Shown: in pieces, positions 1 to 5,147 of the stretch
Layout of the letters: each line of letters begins with the position of its first letter
Numbering within the stretch: the first letter of the stretch is position 1
NCBI GenBank assembly: GCA_024762755.1
Contig: JANTGX010000183.1
Span: 1 to 5,147, forward strand
Source of the DNA: Gammaproteobacteria bacterium
GTDB taxonomy: Bacteria > Pseudomonadota > Gammaproteobacteria > SZUA-152
DNA length: 5,147 bases
Direction of reading: 5' to 3'
The notes under the pieces: model-generated
Database searches by the model: none
Seen by the model: the letters and a program-made list of their open reading frames with translations, nothing else
Told to the model about the DNA's origin: nothing
Made by a program: the position numbers and the translations under genes

Positions 1-1
1 C

Positions 2-76
2 CTGGTCATCCAGCTGCAGGTCAAACCGCCGGCGGCCTCGGGACAGCTCGACCTGCCGGCGCAGCGCCACGCCTGA
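2..76 (+). CDS. C-terminal end of an unidentified upstream protein (partial)
   Basis: The frame starting at base 2 is open from the window edge to a TGA at 74-76 and encodes 24 residues ending LDLPAQRHA. Nearly all of its codons end in G or C (22 of 24), as in the confident genes here. The other two forward frames read as Pro/Ala/Gly-rich or Arg/Ser-rich shadow sequence. The fragment (LVIQLQVKPP then a Pro/Ala-rich tail) alternates hydrophobic and polar residues like a beta strand, but it is too short to assign to a family. The 83-nt gap to the next start suggests a separate gene. What is seen is only an open, codon-biased frame; no function can be given. Confidence 0.5.
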   Translation: MVIQLQVKPPAASGQLDLPAQRHA

Positions 77-159
77 TTCTCTAGCAACCTTTGTCTATCA
101 ACGACGACAGACAGTCACACGATCAAACTCGACACCGTACATAACTAGGAGTAGATATC

Positions 160-897
160 ATGAAACACTTGCAAAAGACCCTCGTTGCCGCCGGCTTTGC
201 CCTGAGCACGTTGAGCATGGGCGTGGCCCAGGCCGCCGACCTGGACGACCTGGACATCACCATCCAGGTGCTCGAGAGCGAGCATGAAAACGAGATCGAG
301 ATCAGCAAGGAGCTCCACCTGCCCGACGCGGCGGCAGAGATGGCCCGTGAGCGTTCCGAGCACGGTATGAAGACGGCCAATGAAGCCCGTGACCGTGGTG
401 AGGATGACAAGGTCGATGATGAGGCCAAGGCCCGTGACGAGAGCGATGATGCCGCAGACGACCGCTCCAACGGCAAAGGCGAGATGGAACGTCATGATGA
501 CAGGTCGGACGAAAGGGAAGACGCCAAGGGTGACCGTGCCGAGCATCGTGATGAGATGGAGGATGCCAAGGATGAACACGGCGACCAGATGGACGACGCC
601 AAAGACGATGCCAGCGACAGCCGTGACGACGCGATGGACGATGCCAGTGACAGCCGTGACGACGCGATGGACGACGCCAGCGACAGCCGTGACGACGCGA
701 TGGACGATGCCAGCGACAGCCGTGACGATGCGATGGACGATGCCAGCGACAGCCGTGACGAGGCCAAAGACGACCGTGAAGAGGCGAAACAACAAGCCAC
801 CGAAGCGCGCGACGAGGCCAAGGATGACAAGGACGAGGTCAAGGAGACCATGGACGAGCAGCGCGATGGCATGGAGACACCCGACTCGATGCTGTAG
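160..897 (+). CDS. Secreted, highly acidic protein with 11-residue Asp/Ala repeats, function unknown
   Basis: This encodes 245 residues and I do not recognise the family. The ATG at 160 has an AGGAG ribosome site at 147-151, eight bases upstream. Residues 1-25 form a Sec signal peptide (Lys at 2 and 6, hydrophobic core, cleavage after AQA), so the protein should be periplasmic or released. A non-repetitive head (about 26-60, beginning ADLDDLDITIQVLES) is followed by a charged region. By my count the whole protein has 59 Asp and 30 Glu against 15 Lys and 19 Arg. The mature part has no Cys, Trp, Tyr or Phe. Residues 149-203 are five tandem copies of an 11-residue unit (DDASDSRDDAM, the last ending DEAK). 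The Ala spacing of 7 and 4 continues on both sides, from about 136 to 220, predicting an amphipathic helix as in LEA group 3 proteins or hendecad coiled coils. Periplasmic stress protection, cation binding or a fibrous spacer are possible but inferred. A hairpin terminator follows the gene, so it is probably transcribed alone. Confidence 0.85.
   Translation: MKHLQKTLVAAGFALSTLSMGVAQAADLDDLDITIQVLESEHENEIEISKELHLPDAAAEMARERSEHGMKTANEARDRGEDDKVDDEAKARDESDDAADDRSNGKGEMERHDDRSDEREDAKGDRAEHRDEMEDAKDEHGDQMDDAKDDASDSRDDAMDDASDSRDDAMDDASDSRDDAMDDASDSRDDAMDDASDSRDEAKDDREEAKQQATEARDEAKDDKDEVKETMDEQRDGMETPDSML
604..768 (+). repeat. Five tandem 33-bp coding repeats
   Basis: There are five head-to-tail 33-bp units at 604-636, 637-669, 670-702, 703-735 and 736-768, all in frame inside the acidic protein gene. 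Units 1 to 4 encode the same 11 residues. Units 2, 3 and 4 each differ from unit 1 by a single base, always a synonymous third position (AGC/AGT, GAT/GAC, GAC/GAT). Unit 5 keeps the first eight codons and then diverges to GAG GCC AAA. Such identity points to recent duplication or ongoing homogenisation. A change in copy number would keep the reading frame, because each unit is 11 codons. Confidence 0.95.
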
Positions 898-964
898 GCC
901 GTCATTTTAAGCCACTGTTAAGCGGCGTAGGGTTTCATTCGGTATCGAACCGGGGAACCGCAAT

Positions 965-1003
965 AGGGCGATCCCTCTGTCGTGCACAGGGGGATTGCCT
1001 TTT
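965..1003 (+). terminator. Rho-independent terminator after the acidic protein gene
   Basis: A 16-bp stem pairs 965-980 (AGGGCGATCCCTCTGT) with 986-1001, closing on a 5-nt loop CGTGC at 981-985. Three of the pairs are G-T wobbles. A short T tract (TTTT at 1000-1003, then CT) follows or overlaps the base of the stem. It lies 67 nt beyond the stop codon at 895-897. The U tract is short, but the stem is long and GC-rich. On the opposite strand no T run follows, so the orientation is +. It separates the acidic protein gene from the barrel-protein gene. Confidence 0.72.
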
Positions 1004-1122
1004 CTGCGCCTGGGATCCGTTGGCGGCCCGGACCGCCTTTCCCTTTGCGCACGCTCCATTGCCCTCCGTTGGCGATATACGCAAACTTGATCCCATCACC
1101 GATACATCTCACCGAGGTCAGC

Positions 1123-2436
1123 ATGTCTCACAGCGCGAAAGGGTTCTTCTTTCTTCTCAGTCTCTGGATTTGGGCGGTGCCCCTGCAGGCCGTCGCCGAG
1201 ACCGCCGAACAGGCCTTCGACAAGGGCGTCGCGGCTGCGGCCGACGGCGACTACGAGAAGGCCCTGCAATGGTTCACTCAGGCACGGGAAAAGGGCCTGA
1301 AACGGCCGAGTCTCGACTACAACCTGGGTGTCGCCTATTACCGGCTCGGCCGGCTGGATGCGGCACGGCGGCATTTCGAGCGTCTCTCGGCGGTGCCCGG
1401 TTACGCCGCCATCGCCCATTACAATCTGGGCCTGGTCGCCAACAAGGCGGGCGACGAGGCGGCGGCCATCGTCTGGTTCCGGCGTGCCCGTGAGGAGGCG
1501 CGGGATCCCCGCCTGAAGCGCCTGAGTGCGCTGGCCCTGCGGCGCCTCGGGGTTGTCGAGGCACGTCGCCCACCGGCGCGCCGTGGCAGCGGCTTCGCCG
1601 CCGTCCAGCTCGGTTACGATTCCAACGTCAAGCTGGCAAGCGACGTACTGCCACAGGCCACCGGGCAGGACGACGGTTATGCCGAGGTGATGGCCGGCGG
1701 TGGGTATTGGTTGACCGGAGGTAGCCAGGCCGGTCTGCGTCTGAACATGAGCGCCGATCTACAGCGATACCAGGATCTGACGGACTACGACTATGGCCAG
1801 TTGCAGTTGGGTCTGTATACCTATCGGCGGCTTGCCCGCTGGCGCCTGCGCGCCGGCCTGAGCTGGAACGAGAGCTTCCTCGGTGGCAATCGATACCTAC
1901 GCATCCTGGGCGCAGAGCTGCGCGCTCGGCATGCCCTGTCCAAGGCCGATCAGCTGCGTCTGCGGTATCGTTTCAATCGCCTGCGTGCCAACGACGACCG
2001 CTTCGATAGTCTCGCCGGTCTGCGCCATCAAGTGCGCGCCGGCCTGCGCCATCGCGCCGGCGGCCATCGCCTGACGGGCTATTACCAACTGGAACTGAAC
2101 GATCGAAACGACAGCCGGACCTTGGCGGGCTTCACCAGTACATCCCCCACCCGTCATGCCCTGGGTCTGTCAGTGGACCTGCGCCTTGCCGCAGTCTGGC
2201 GTGGCCGCCTGGATGGCCGCTACCGTCTCAGCCGCTACAACGACCCCAGCGATACCAGCAATGGCCCAATCACCCGTGAAGACCGCCAATGGCGCCTCGC
2301 CGGTCGCCTCTCCTACCAAGTCGCCGAGGACTGGGAGATCGAGGGTCAGTACAGCTATTACGCCAACAACTCCAACATGGATGGCGACACCTATCACCGC
2401 CACCTGGTCAGCCTCGGGGTCAGTCGATATTTCTGA
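1123..2436 (+). CDS. TPR-containing outer-membrane beta-barrel protein
   Basis: This encodes 437 residues from ATG 1123, with a GAGG ribosome site at 1114-1117. The frame stays open upstream to an ATG at 982, but that start lies inside the terminator and would bury the signal peptide, so 1123 is preferred. Residues 1-25 form a signal peptide (hydrophobic FFFLLSLWIWAV core, cleavage after AVA). About three TPR units follow at 27-60, 61-95 and 96-127, with the typical YNLGVAYYRLGRLDAA pattern. From about 157 (FAAVQLGYDSNV) to the end, alternating hydrophobic and polar strands rich in Tyr and Arg suggest a transmembrane barrel, closing with the terminal Phe (GVSRYF) expected of BAM-inserted porins. 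Periplasmic TPR plus C-terminal barrel is the layout of Slam/DUF560 modifiers and of exopolysaccharide exporters such as PgaA and PelB. This protein is shorter than PgaA and PelB and I cannot choose among these families. It lies 77 nt upstream of amgK on the same strand, with no evident terminator between them. Confidence 0.85.
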   Translation: MSHSAKGFFFLLSLWIWAVPLQAVAETAEQAFDKGVAAAADGDYEKALQWFTQAREKGLKRPSLDYNLGVAYYRLGRLDAARRHFERLSAVPGYAAIAHYNLGLVANKAGDEAAAIVWFRRAREEARDPRLKRLSALALRRLGVVEARRPPARRGSGFAAVQLGYDSNVKLASDVLPQATGQDDGYAEVMAGGGYWLTGGSQAGLRLNMSADLQRYQDLTDYDYGQLQLGLYTYRRLARWRLRAGLSWNESFLGGNRYLRILGAELRARHALSKADQLRLRYRFNRLRANDDRFDSLAGLRHQVRAGLRHRAGGHRLTGYYQLELNDRNDSRTLAGFTSTSPTRHALGLSVDLRLAAVWRGRLDGRYRLSRYNDPSDTSNGPITREDRQWRLAGRLSYQVAEDWEIEGQYSYYANNSNMDGDTYHRHLVSLGVSRYF

Positions 2437-2513
2437 CGGCCCCGGCTGCGCCCACTTGCCAGGCCGGGCCCGGGCATGTTTCGATGGGTGCCGGTTTCCA
2501 CGGGGGGAGGGTC

Positions 2514-3491
2514 ATGGCAAGACGTCTGGCACTGCTCAAGACATGGCTGAGAGAGGCGCTGGGTAGCGACGACATCGCGGTCGCGCCCGCCTCCAGTGAT
2601 GCCAGTTTCCGGCGCTACTTCCGGGTCCGTCACGGCACTCACAGCTACATCGCCATGGATGCCCCACCGGAACAGGAAGACACCAGCGCCTTCGTCCGCA
2701 TCGCCGAGTTGCTGGCGCGTCACGGCCTCAATGTGCCGCAGGTGGTCGCCCGCGACGCGGCGCAGGGCTTTCTCCTGTTGAGCGACCTCGGCGACATCCA
2801 CTATCTGGCGCGTCTCGATGCGGCACACGCCGACTCGCTGTACGCCGACGCCATGGATGCCCTGGTGCGCATGCAGGGTATCCCCCCGGACGAACTGACG
2901 ACGATTCCGCCCTACGACGAAACCCTGCTCATGCGTGAAATGGCGCTGTTCCGCGACTGGTATCTGCGCCGGCACCGTGGTCTGGCCCTGTCTTCGGCAC
3001 AGGAGCAGGCCCTCGGTGGTGTCTATCTGCAACTGGCCCAGGCCGCTTTGAGTCAGCCGCGGGTCTTCGTCCACCGCGACTACCATTCGCGCAATCTCAT
3101 GGTCACGCCGCACGACAACCCCGGCATCCTCGACTTTCAGGACGCGGTGTACGGCCCGGTCACCTACGACCTGGTCTCCCTGCTGCGCGACTGCTATGTC
3201 GACTGGCCGCGCGAGCAGGTGGAGGGCTGGGCCCTGGACTATCTGCAACGGGCCCAGCAGGCCGGCCTGCTCTCGTGCCTCGCGGCCGACCAGTGGCTGC
3301 GTTGGTTCGACTGGATGGGCGTGCAGCGTCATCTCAAGGCCGCCGGTATCTTTGCCCGTCTCAATCATCGTGACGCCAAGCCCGGCTACCTGGCCGACAT
3401 CCCCCGCACCCTGGGCTACGTGCGCGAGGTGGCGCAGCGCTACGAGGCCCTCACCCCCTTGCTCGACTTCATCCCCGAGGGCGCTGCGTGA
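2514..3491 (+). CDS. amgK: N-acetylmuramate/N-acetylglucosamine kinase AmgK
   Basis: This is a 325-residue cytoplasmic sugar kinase of the aminoglycoside phosphotransferase (APH) fold. In peptidoglycan recycling AmgK phosphorylates the anomeric hydroxyl of MurNAc (and GlcNAc) to give the 1-phosphate used by MurU. The APH catalytic motif is present as FVHRDYHSRNLMV, with Asp189 as the likely base and Asn194. The metal-binding Asp207 lies in ILDFQDA, followed by GPVTYDLVSLLRDCY. The N-terminal part DASFRRYFRV (29-38) fits the nucleotide-binding lobe. ATG 2514 is chosen because a GGGGGGAGG ribosome site (2502-2510) lies just upstream and the protein then begins MARRLALLKTWL, as in family members. 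The spacer is short (3-4 nt). An in-frame ATG at 2484 would add ten residues and is less likely. The stop TGA overlaps the murU GTG start, implying translational coupling. Family assignment is strong; substrate preference is inferred from the pairing with murU. Confidence 0.9.
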   Translation: MARRLALLKTWLREALGSDDIAVAPASSDASFRRYFRVRHGTHSYIAMDAPPEQEDTSAFVRIAELLARHGLNVPQVVARDAAQGFLLLSDLGDIHYLARLDAAHADSLYADAMDALVRMQGIPPDELTTIPPYDETLLMREMALFRDWYLRRHRGLALSSAQEQALGGVYLQLAQAALSQPRVFVHRDYHSRNLMVTPHDNPGILDFQDAVYGPVTYDLVSLLRDCYVDWPREQVEGWALDYLQRAQQAGLLSCLAADQWLRWFDWMGVQRHLKAAGIFARLNHRDAKPGYLADIPRTLGYVREVAQRYEALTPLLDFIPEGAA

Positions 3492-4147
3492 GGGCCATGA
3501 TCCTCGCCGCCGGTCGCGGCGAACGTATGCGTCCCCTCACCGATCACCTGCCCAAGCCGCTGCTGCCGGTGGCGGGAAAACCCCTCATCCAATGGCACCT
3601 GGAGGCCCTCGCCGAGGCCGGCGTGACGGACGTGGTGATCAATCATGCGTGGCTGGGTGCGCAGATCGAGGCGGCCCTCGGCAGTGGGGCGCGTTGGGGG
3701 CTGCGGATCCACTACTCCGCCGAGGGAGAGCAGGCCCTGGAGACCGGTGGCGGTATCTTTCGCGCCCTGCCGCTGCTCGGCCCCGCACCCTTTCTGGTCA
3801 TCAATGGTGACATCCTCTGTGACCTGGACTATCGCCAGCTACCCCGGGCCCCGGCCGGCCTCGCCCATCTCGTGATGGTGCCCAACCCGGTACAGCACCC
3901 AGCGGGGGACTTCCACCTACAAGACGGACGGGTGCAGGCCACGGGTGAGCCGCGGCTCACCTTCAGCGGCATCGGCGTCTATTCCCCGCGCCTGTTCGCG
4001 GGCTGTGAGGCCGGCCGTTTTCCCCTTGCCCCGCTGCTGCGTCAGGCAATGGCGGCGGAGGCGGTGAGCGGCCAGTGTCACAGCGGCCGTTGGCTGGACG
4101 TGGGTACCCCCGAGCGGTTACGACTCGCCGAGCGGCTGTGGTCCTGA
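3488..4147 (+). CDS. murU: N-acetylmuramate alpha-1-phosphate uridylyltransferase MurU
   Basis: This is a 219-residue cytoplasmic nucleotidyltransferase of the sugar-1-phosphate (RmlA/GlmU-like) fold, the usual MurU size. MurU converts MurNAc-1-phosphate and UTP to UDP-MurNAc, returning recycled MurNAc to wall synthesis without MurA/MurB; in pseudomonads this route underlies intrinsic fosfomycin tolerance. Visible motifs are the nucleotide-binding MILAAGRGERMRPLT (4-18), Lys23 in LPKPLLPV, ETGGGI (85-90), the metal-site VINGD (104-108), PNPVQHPAGDF (132-142), SGIGVY (160-165) and the C-terminal WLDVGTPERL with Asp204. The start is GTG 3488, because MRAMILAAG matches the family N terminus and GAGGG at 3477-3481 is well spaced. 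ATG 3497 would trim the Rossmann strand. It overlaps amgK by four bases (GTGA), a coupled pair. Other sugar-nucleotide transferases share the fold, but the amgK neighbour makes MurU by far the best call. Confidence 0.9.
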   Translation: MRAMILAAGRGERMRPLTDHLPKPLLPVAGKPLIQWHLEALAEAGVTDVVINHAWLGAQIEAALGSGARWGLRIHYSAEGEQALETGGGIFRALPLLGPAPFLVINGDILCDLDYRQLPRAPAGLAHLVMVPNPVQHPAGDFHLQDGRVQATGEPRLTFSGIGVYSPRLFAGCEAGRFPLAPLLRQAMAAEAVSGQCHSGRWLDVGTPERLRLAERLWS

Positions 4148-4164
4148 GCGGTCACCGCGGCGCC

Positions 4165-4192
4165 TTGCATCGGGTAGGATAATTCTTACAAT
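4165..4192 (+). promoter_or_regulatory. Probable sigma70 promoter of the response regulator gene
   Basis: A TTGCAT -35 element (4165-4170; the first three bases match the consensus) is separated by 16 nt from a TACAAT -10 element (4187-4192; five of six match). Transcription would start near 4199, giving a leader of about 50 nt before the ATG at 4249. This AT-rich patch stands out in a GC-rich intergenic stretch that follows the end of murU. A second -10-like GATAAT at 4178-4183 has no acceptable -35. The assignment rests on sequence resemblance only. Confidence 0.45.
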
Positions 4193-4248
4193 GAGGCAGG
4201 TGCCGGGCGGGCTTTCGCGCCACGGCCATGGGGGTGAGAGGGGATAGT

Positions 4249-4911
4249 ATGATCAAGGTCATGGTGGTCGATGACCACGAGCTGGTCCGCACGGGCATCT
4301 CACGCATACTCAACGATGCCCCGGGTATTCGCGTGGTGGCCGAGGCCGCCAGCGGCGAGGAGGCCCTTCGGGTGGCGGCGAAGAAACATCCGGACGTCCT
4401 CCTCATGGACGTCAGCATGCCGGGCATCGGTGGCCTCGAGGCCACCCGCAAACTCACCCAGAGCCATCCCGAACTCAAGGTGATCGTGGTCTCGGTGCAC
4501 GCCGAGGAACCCTTCCCCAGCCGCATGCTCGAGGCCGGCGCCCGGGGCTATCTGACCAAGGGCTGCGCGGTGGAGGAGATCATCACCGCCATCAAGACCG
4601 TGGCGGAGGGCGAGCGCTATCTCGGTGCCGACATCGCTCAGACCCTCGCCCTGGCCCACGCCCCCGGCGGCCAGGGGACCCCCTTCGACATGCTCTCGCC
4701 CCGCGAACTGCAGGTGATGCTCATGCTCACCCAGGGGCAGAAGCCGCAGACCATCTCCGACAAGCTCTGTCTCAGCCCGAAGACCGTCAGCACCTATCGG
4801 CACCGCCTGTACGACAAATTGGGCGTGGCCAACGATATCGAGCTGGCCCGGCTGGCCATGAATTACGGCATCATCGAGGGCCAGGTCGGCGAGCCGAGCC
4901 TGGCCAAGTGA
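4249..4911 (+). CDS. uvrY: GacA/UvrY-family response regulator (NarL/FixJ type)
   Basis: This is a 220-residue two-component response regulator. The receiver domain (about 2-120) has the acidic pair Asp8/Asp9 in VVDDHELVRTG, phospho-acceptor Asp54 in LLMDVSMPGIGGLEATRK, Ser82 and Lys104 (YLTKG). A LuxR-type helix-turn-helix DNA-binding domain (about 145-205) carries LSPRELQVMLM and LCLSPKTVSTYRHRLYDKL. Length and motifs match GacA/UvrY/SirA, which answer the BarA/GacS kinase and activate the small RNAs that titrate CsrA/RsmA; that role is known for the family and inferred here. ATG 4249 is chosen over the in-frame ATG 4228, because AGAGGGGA (4237-4244) is well spaced and MIKVMVVDDH is the normal family N terminus. 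It has its own probable promoter. In many gammaproteobacteria uvrC follows this gene; here an unrelated exported protein does. No kinase gene is in the window. Confidence 0.88.
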   Translation: MIKVMVVDDHELVRTGISRILNDAPGIRVVAEAASGEEALRVAAKKHPDVLLMDVSMPGIGGLEATRKLTQSHPELKVIVVSVHAEEPFPSRMLEAGARGYLTKGCAVEEIITAIKTVAEGERYLGADIAQTLALAHAPGGQGTPFDMLSPRELQVMLMLTQGQKPQTISDKLCLSPKTVSTYRHRLYDKLGVANDIELARLAMNYGIIEGQVGEPSLAK

Positions 4912-4918
4912 ATTTTTT
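4879..4918 (+). terminator. Possible intrinsic terminator overlapping the end of the response regulator gene
   Basis: The last codons contain a hairpin: GGCCAGG (4879-4885) pairs with CCTGGCC (4899-4905). TCGG (4886-4889) pairs with CCGA (4894-4897) above it, around loop CGAG, with one bulged G at 4898. A run of six T follows at 4913-4918, just past the TGA stop (4909-4911). The 7-nt gap between stem and T run is longer than in a standard terminator, so this is a moderate call. Part of the stem is constrained by coding for GQVGEPSLAK. Confidence 0.4.
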
Positions 4919-4954
4919 CGTCCCCTCGCGCGTCTAAGATTGAACGGGCGTCGT

Positions 4955-4984
4955 TTGTGGGCGCCCGAAACTTCGGGCTAAGAT
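4955..4984 (+). promoter_or_regulatory. Weak candidate promoter for the downstream exported-protein gene
   Basis: TTGTGG (4955-4960) and TAAGAT (4979-4984) are separated by 18 nt and match the sigma70 consensus at three and four of six positions. The -10 hexamer sits exactly between inverted arms CGGGC (4974-4978) and GCCCG (4985-4989). Some promoter is expected here, because a possible terminator precedes this gap and a gene starts at 5018. The match itself is weak. Confidence 0.25.
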
Positions 4985-5017
4985 GCCCGCCACATCGACC
5001 GACGAGGATCCCTCTCC

Positions 5018-5147
5018 ATGCCACGCAGTCTGTTCGGCGCCAGCCTCACGCTGATCTTCCCCTTGCTTCTCTCCGCCCCGTTGCACGCCGAAACCCCGCA
5101 GGCAGCCGGCGCCGTACACCGCGACGACGCCGCGCTGGAGACCGTGG
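5018..5147 (+). CDS. N-terminal part of an exported protein (runs off the window)
   Basis: The frame is open from ATG 5018 to the window end (43 residues plus one base), with GAGGA at 5004-5008, nine bases upstream. Residues 1-24 look like a Sec signal peptide: Arg3, a hydrophobic core TLIFPLLLSAP, and cleavage after LHA before ETPQ. The mature start (ETPQAAGAVHRDDAALETV) contains no recognisable domain, so the product is only predicted to be periplasmic, outer-membrane or secreted. It follows the response regulator by 106 nt on the same strand. Function and full length cannot be judged from this fragment. Confidence 0.65.
   Translation, partial: MPRSLFGASLTLIFPLLLSAPLHAETPQAAGAVHRDDAALETV

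Noticed and set aside
77..159. Promoter for the acidic protein gene
   Set aside because: One is probably here, but no -35/-10 pair with acceptable spacing stands out; the CATAAC-like hexamer at 140-145 lacks a -35.
604..768. Repeat array as a CRISPR
   Set aside because: The units are contiguous with no spacers, are in frame, and differ only at synonymous positions; this is a protein repeat.
145..905. Long open frames on the opposite strand and in a second forward frame across the acidic protein gene (for example 795 to 145 on the minus strand, and 380-910 on the plus strand)
   Set aside because: They are mirror images of the repetitive GAC/GCC/CGT codons. The tandem 33-bp units keep several frames open at once. 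None has a convincing ribosome site, and only the 160 frame has a signal peptide and sensible composition.
930..960. tRNA T-arm-like string on the minus strand (GGTTCGATACC), considered as a tRNA remnant or attachment site
   Set aside because: The five-base-pair T stem does not form, and there is no acceptor, anticodon arm or CCA in the right place.
982..1122. Upstream in-frame ATG at 982 as start of the barrel protein
   Set aside because: It lies in the terminator loop, would add 47 residues before an evident signal peptide, and has no good ribosome site; ATG 1123 does.
1004..1122. Promoter for the barrel-protein gene (TATACG at 1076-1081)
   Set aside because: No matching -35 lies at 15-19 nt upstream. 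The region must hold a start site if the terminator works, but I cannot locate it.
2441..2468. Hairpin CCCGGC/GCCGGG between the barrel gene and amgK as a terminator
   Set aside because: It has a six-pair stem, a 16-nt loop and no T run; not enough for a terminator call.
5004..5014. Small hairpin sequestering the ribosome site of the last gene (GAGG with CCTC) as a CsrA or thermosensor element
   Set aside because: It has only four base pairs with a three-base loop, and the GGA is not displayed in a proper loop; chance is the simpler explanation.

Overview
This 5.1 kb window of high-GC bacterial DNA has every supportable gene on the + strand. The gene content suggests a gammaproteobacterium: an AmgK/MurU cell-wall recycling pair, a GacA/UvrY-type response regulator, and several proteins with Sec signal peptides, one of them an outer-membrane barrel. 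The order and genus cannot be fixed from the sequence. No mobile element, CRISPR array, tRNA or rRNA is visible.

Layout. Positions 2-76 hold the last codons of an upstream gene. At 160-897 lies a monocistronic-looking gene for a secreted, extremely acidic protein. It carries five near-identical 33-bp (11-residue) repeats and is followed by a strong hairpin terminator at 965-1003. A probable three-gene block follows. It starts with a TPR plus outer-membrane beta-barrel protein (1123-2436). After a 77-nt gap with no terminator comes amgK (2514-3491), whose stop overlaps the GTG start of murU (3488-4147). A new transcription unit then starts from a plausible sigma70 promoter at 4165-4192 and encodes a GacA/UvrY-type NarL-family response regulator (4249-4911). 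At the right edge another exported protein begins at 5018 and runs off the window.

How the genes fit together. AmgK and MurU are consecutive enzymes of MurNAc salvage: AmgK makes the sugar 1-phosphate and MurU makes the UDP-sugar, bypassing de novo UDP-MurNAc synthesis. The barrel protein upstream may be co-transcribed with them, but a functional link is only inferred from position. The response regulator is an orphan here, with no sensor kinase and no uvrC beside it. The least explained gene is the acidic repeat protein. Its alanines follow a 7/4 spacing that predicts a long amphipathic helix with hendecad periodicity, so it may not be merely disordered low-complexity sequence. I do not see a clear new multi-gene system. 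The acidic repeat protein and the barrel/amgK/murU arrangement deserve the closest look.
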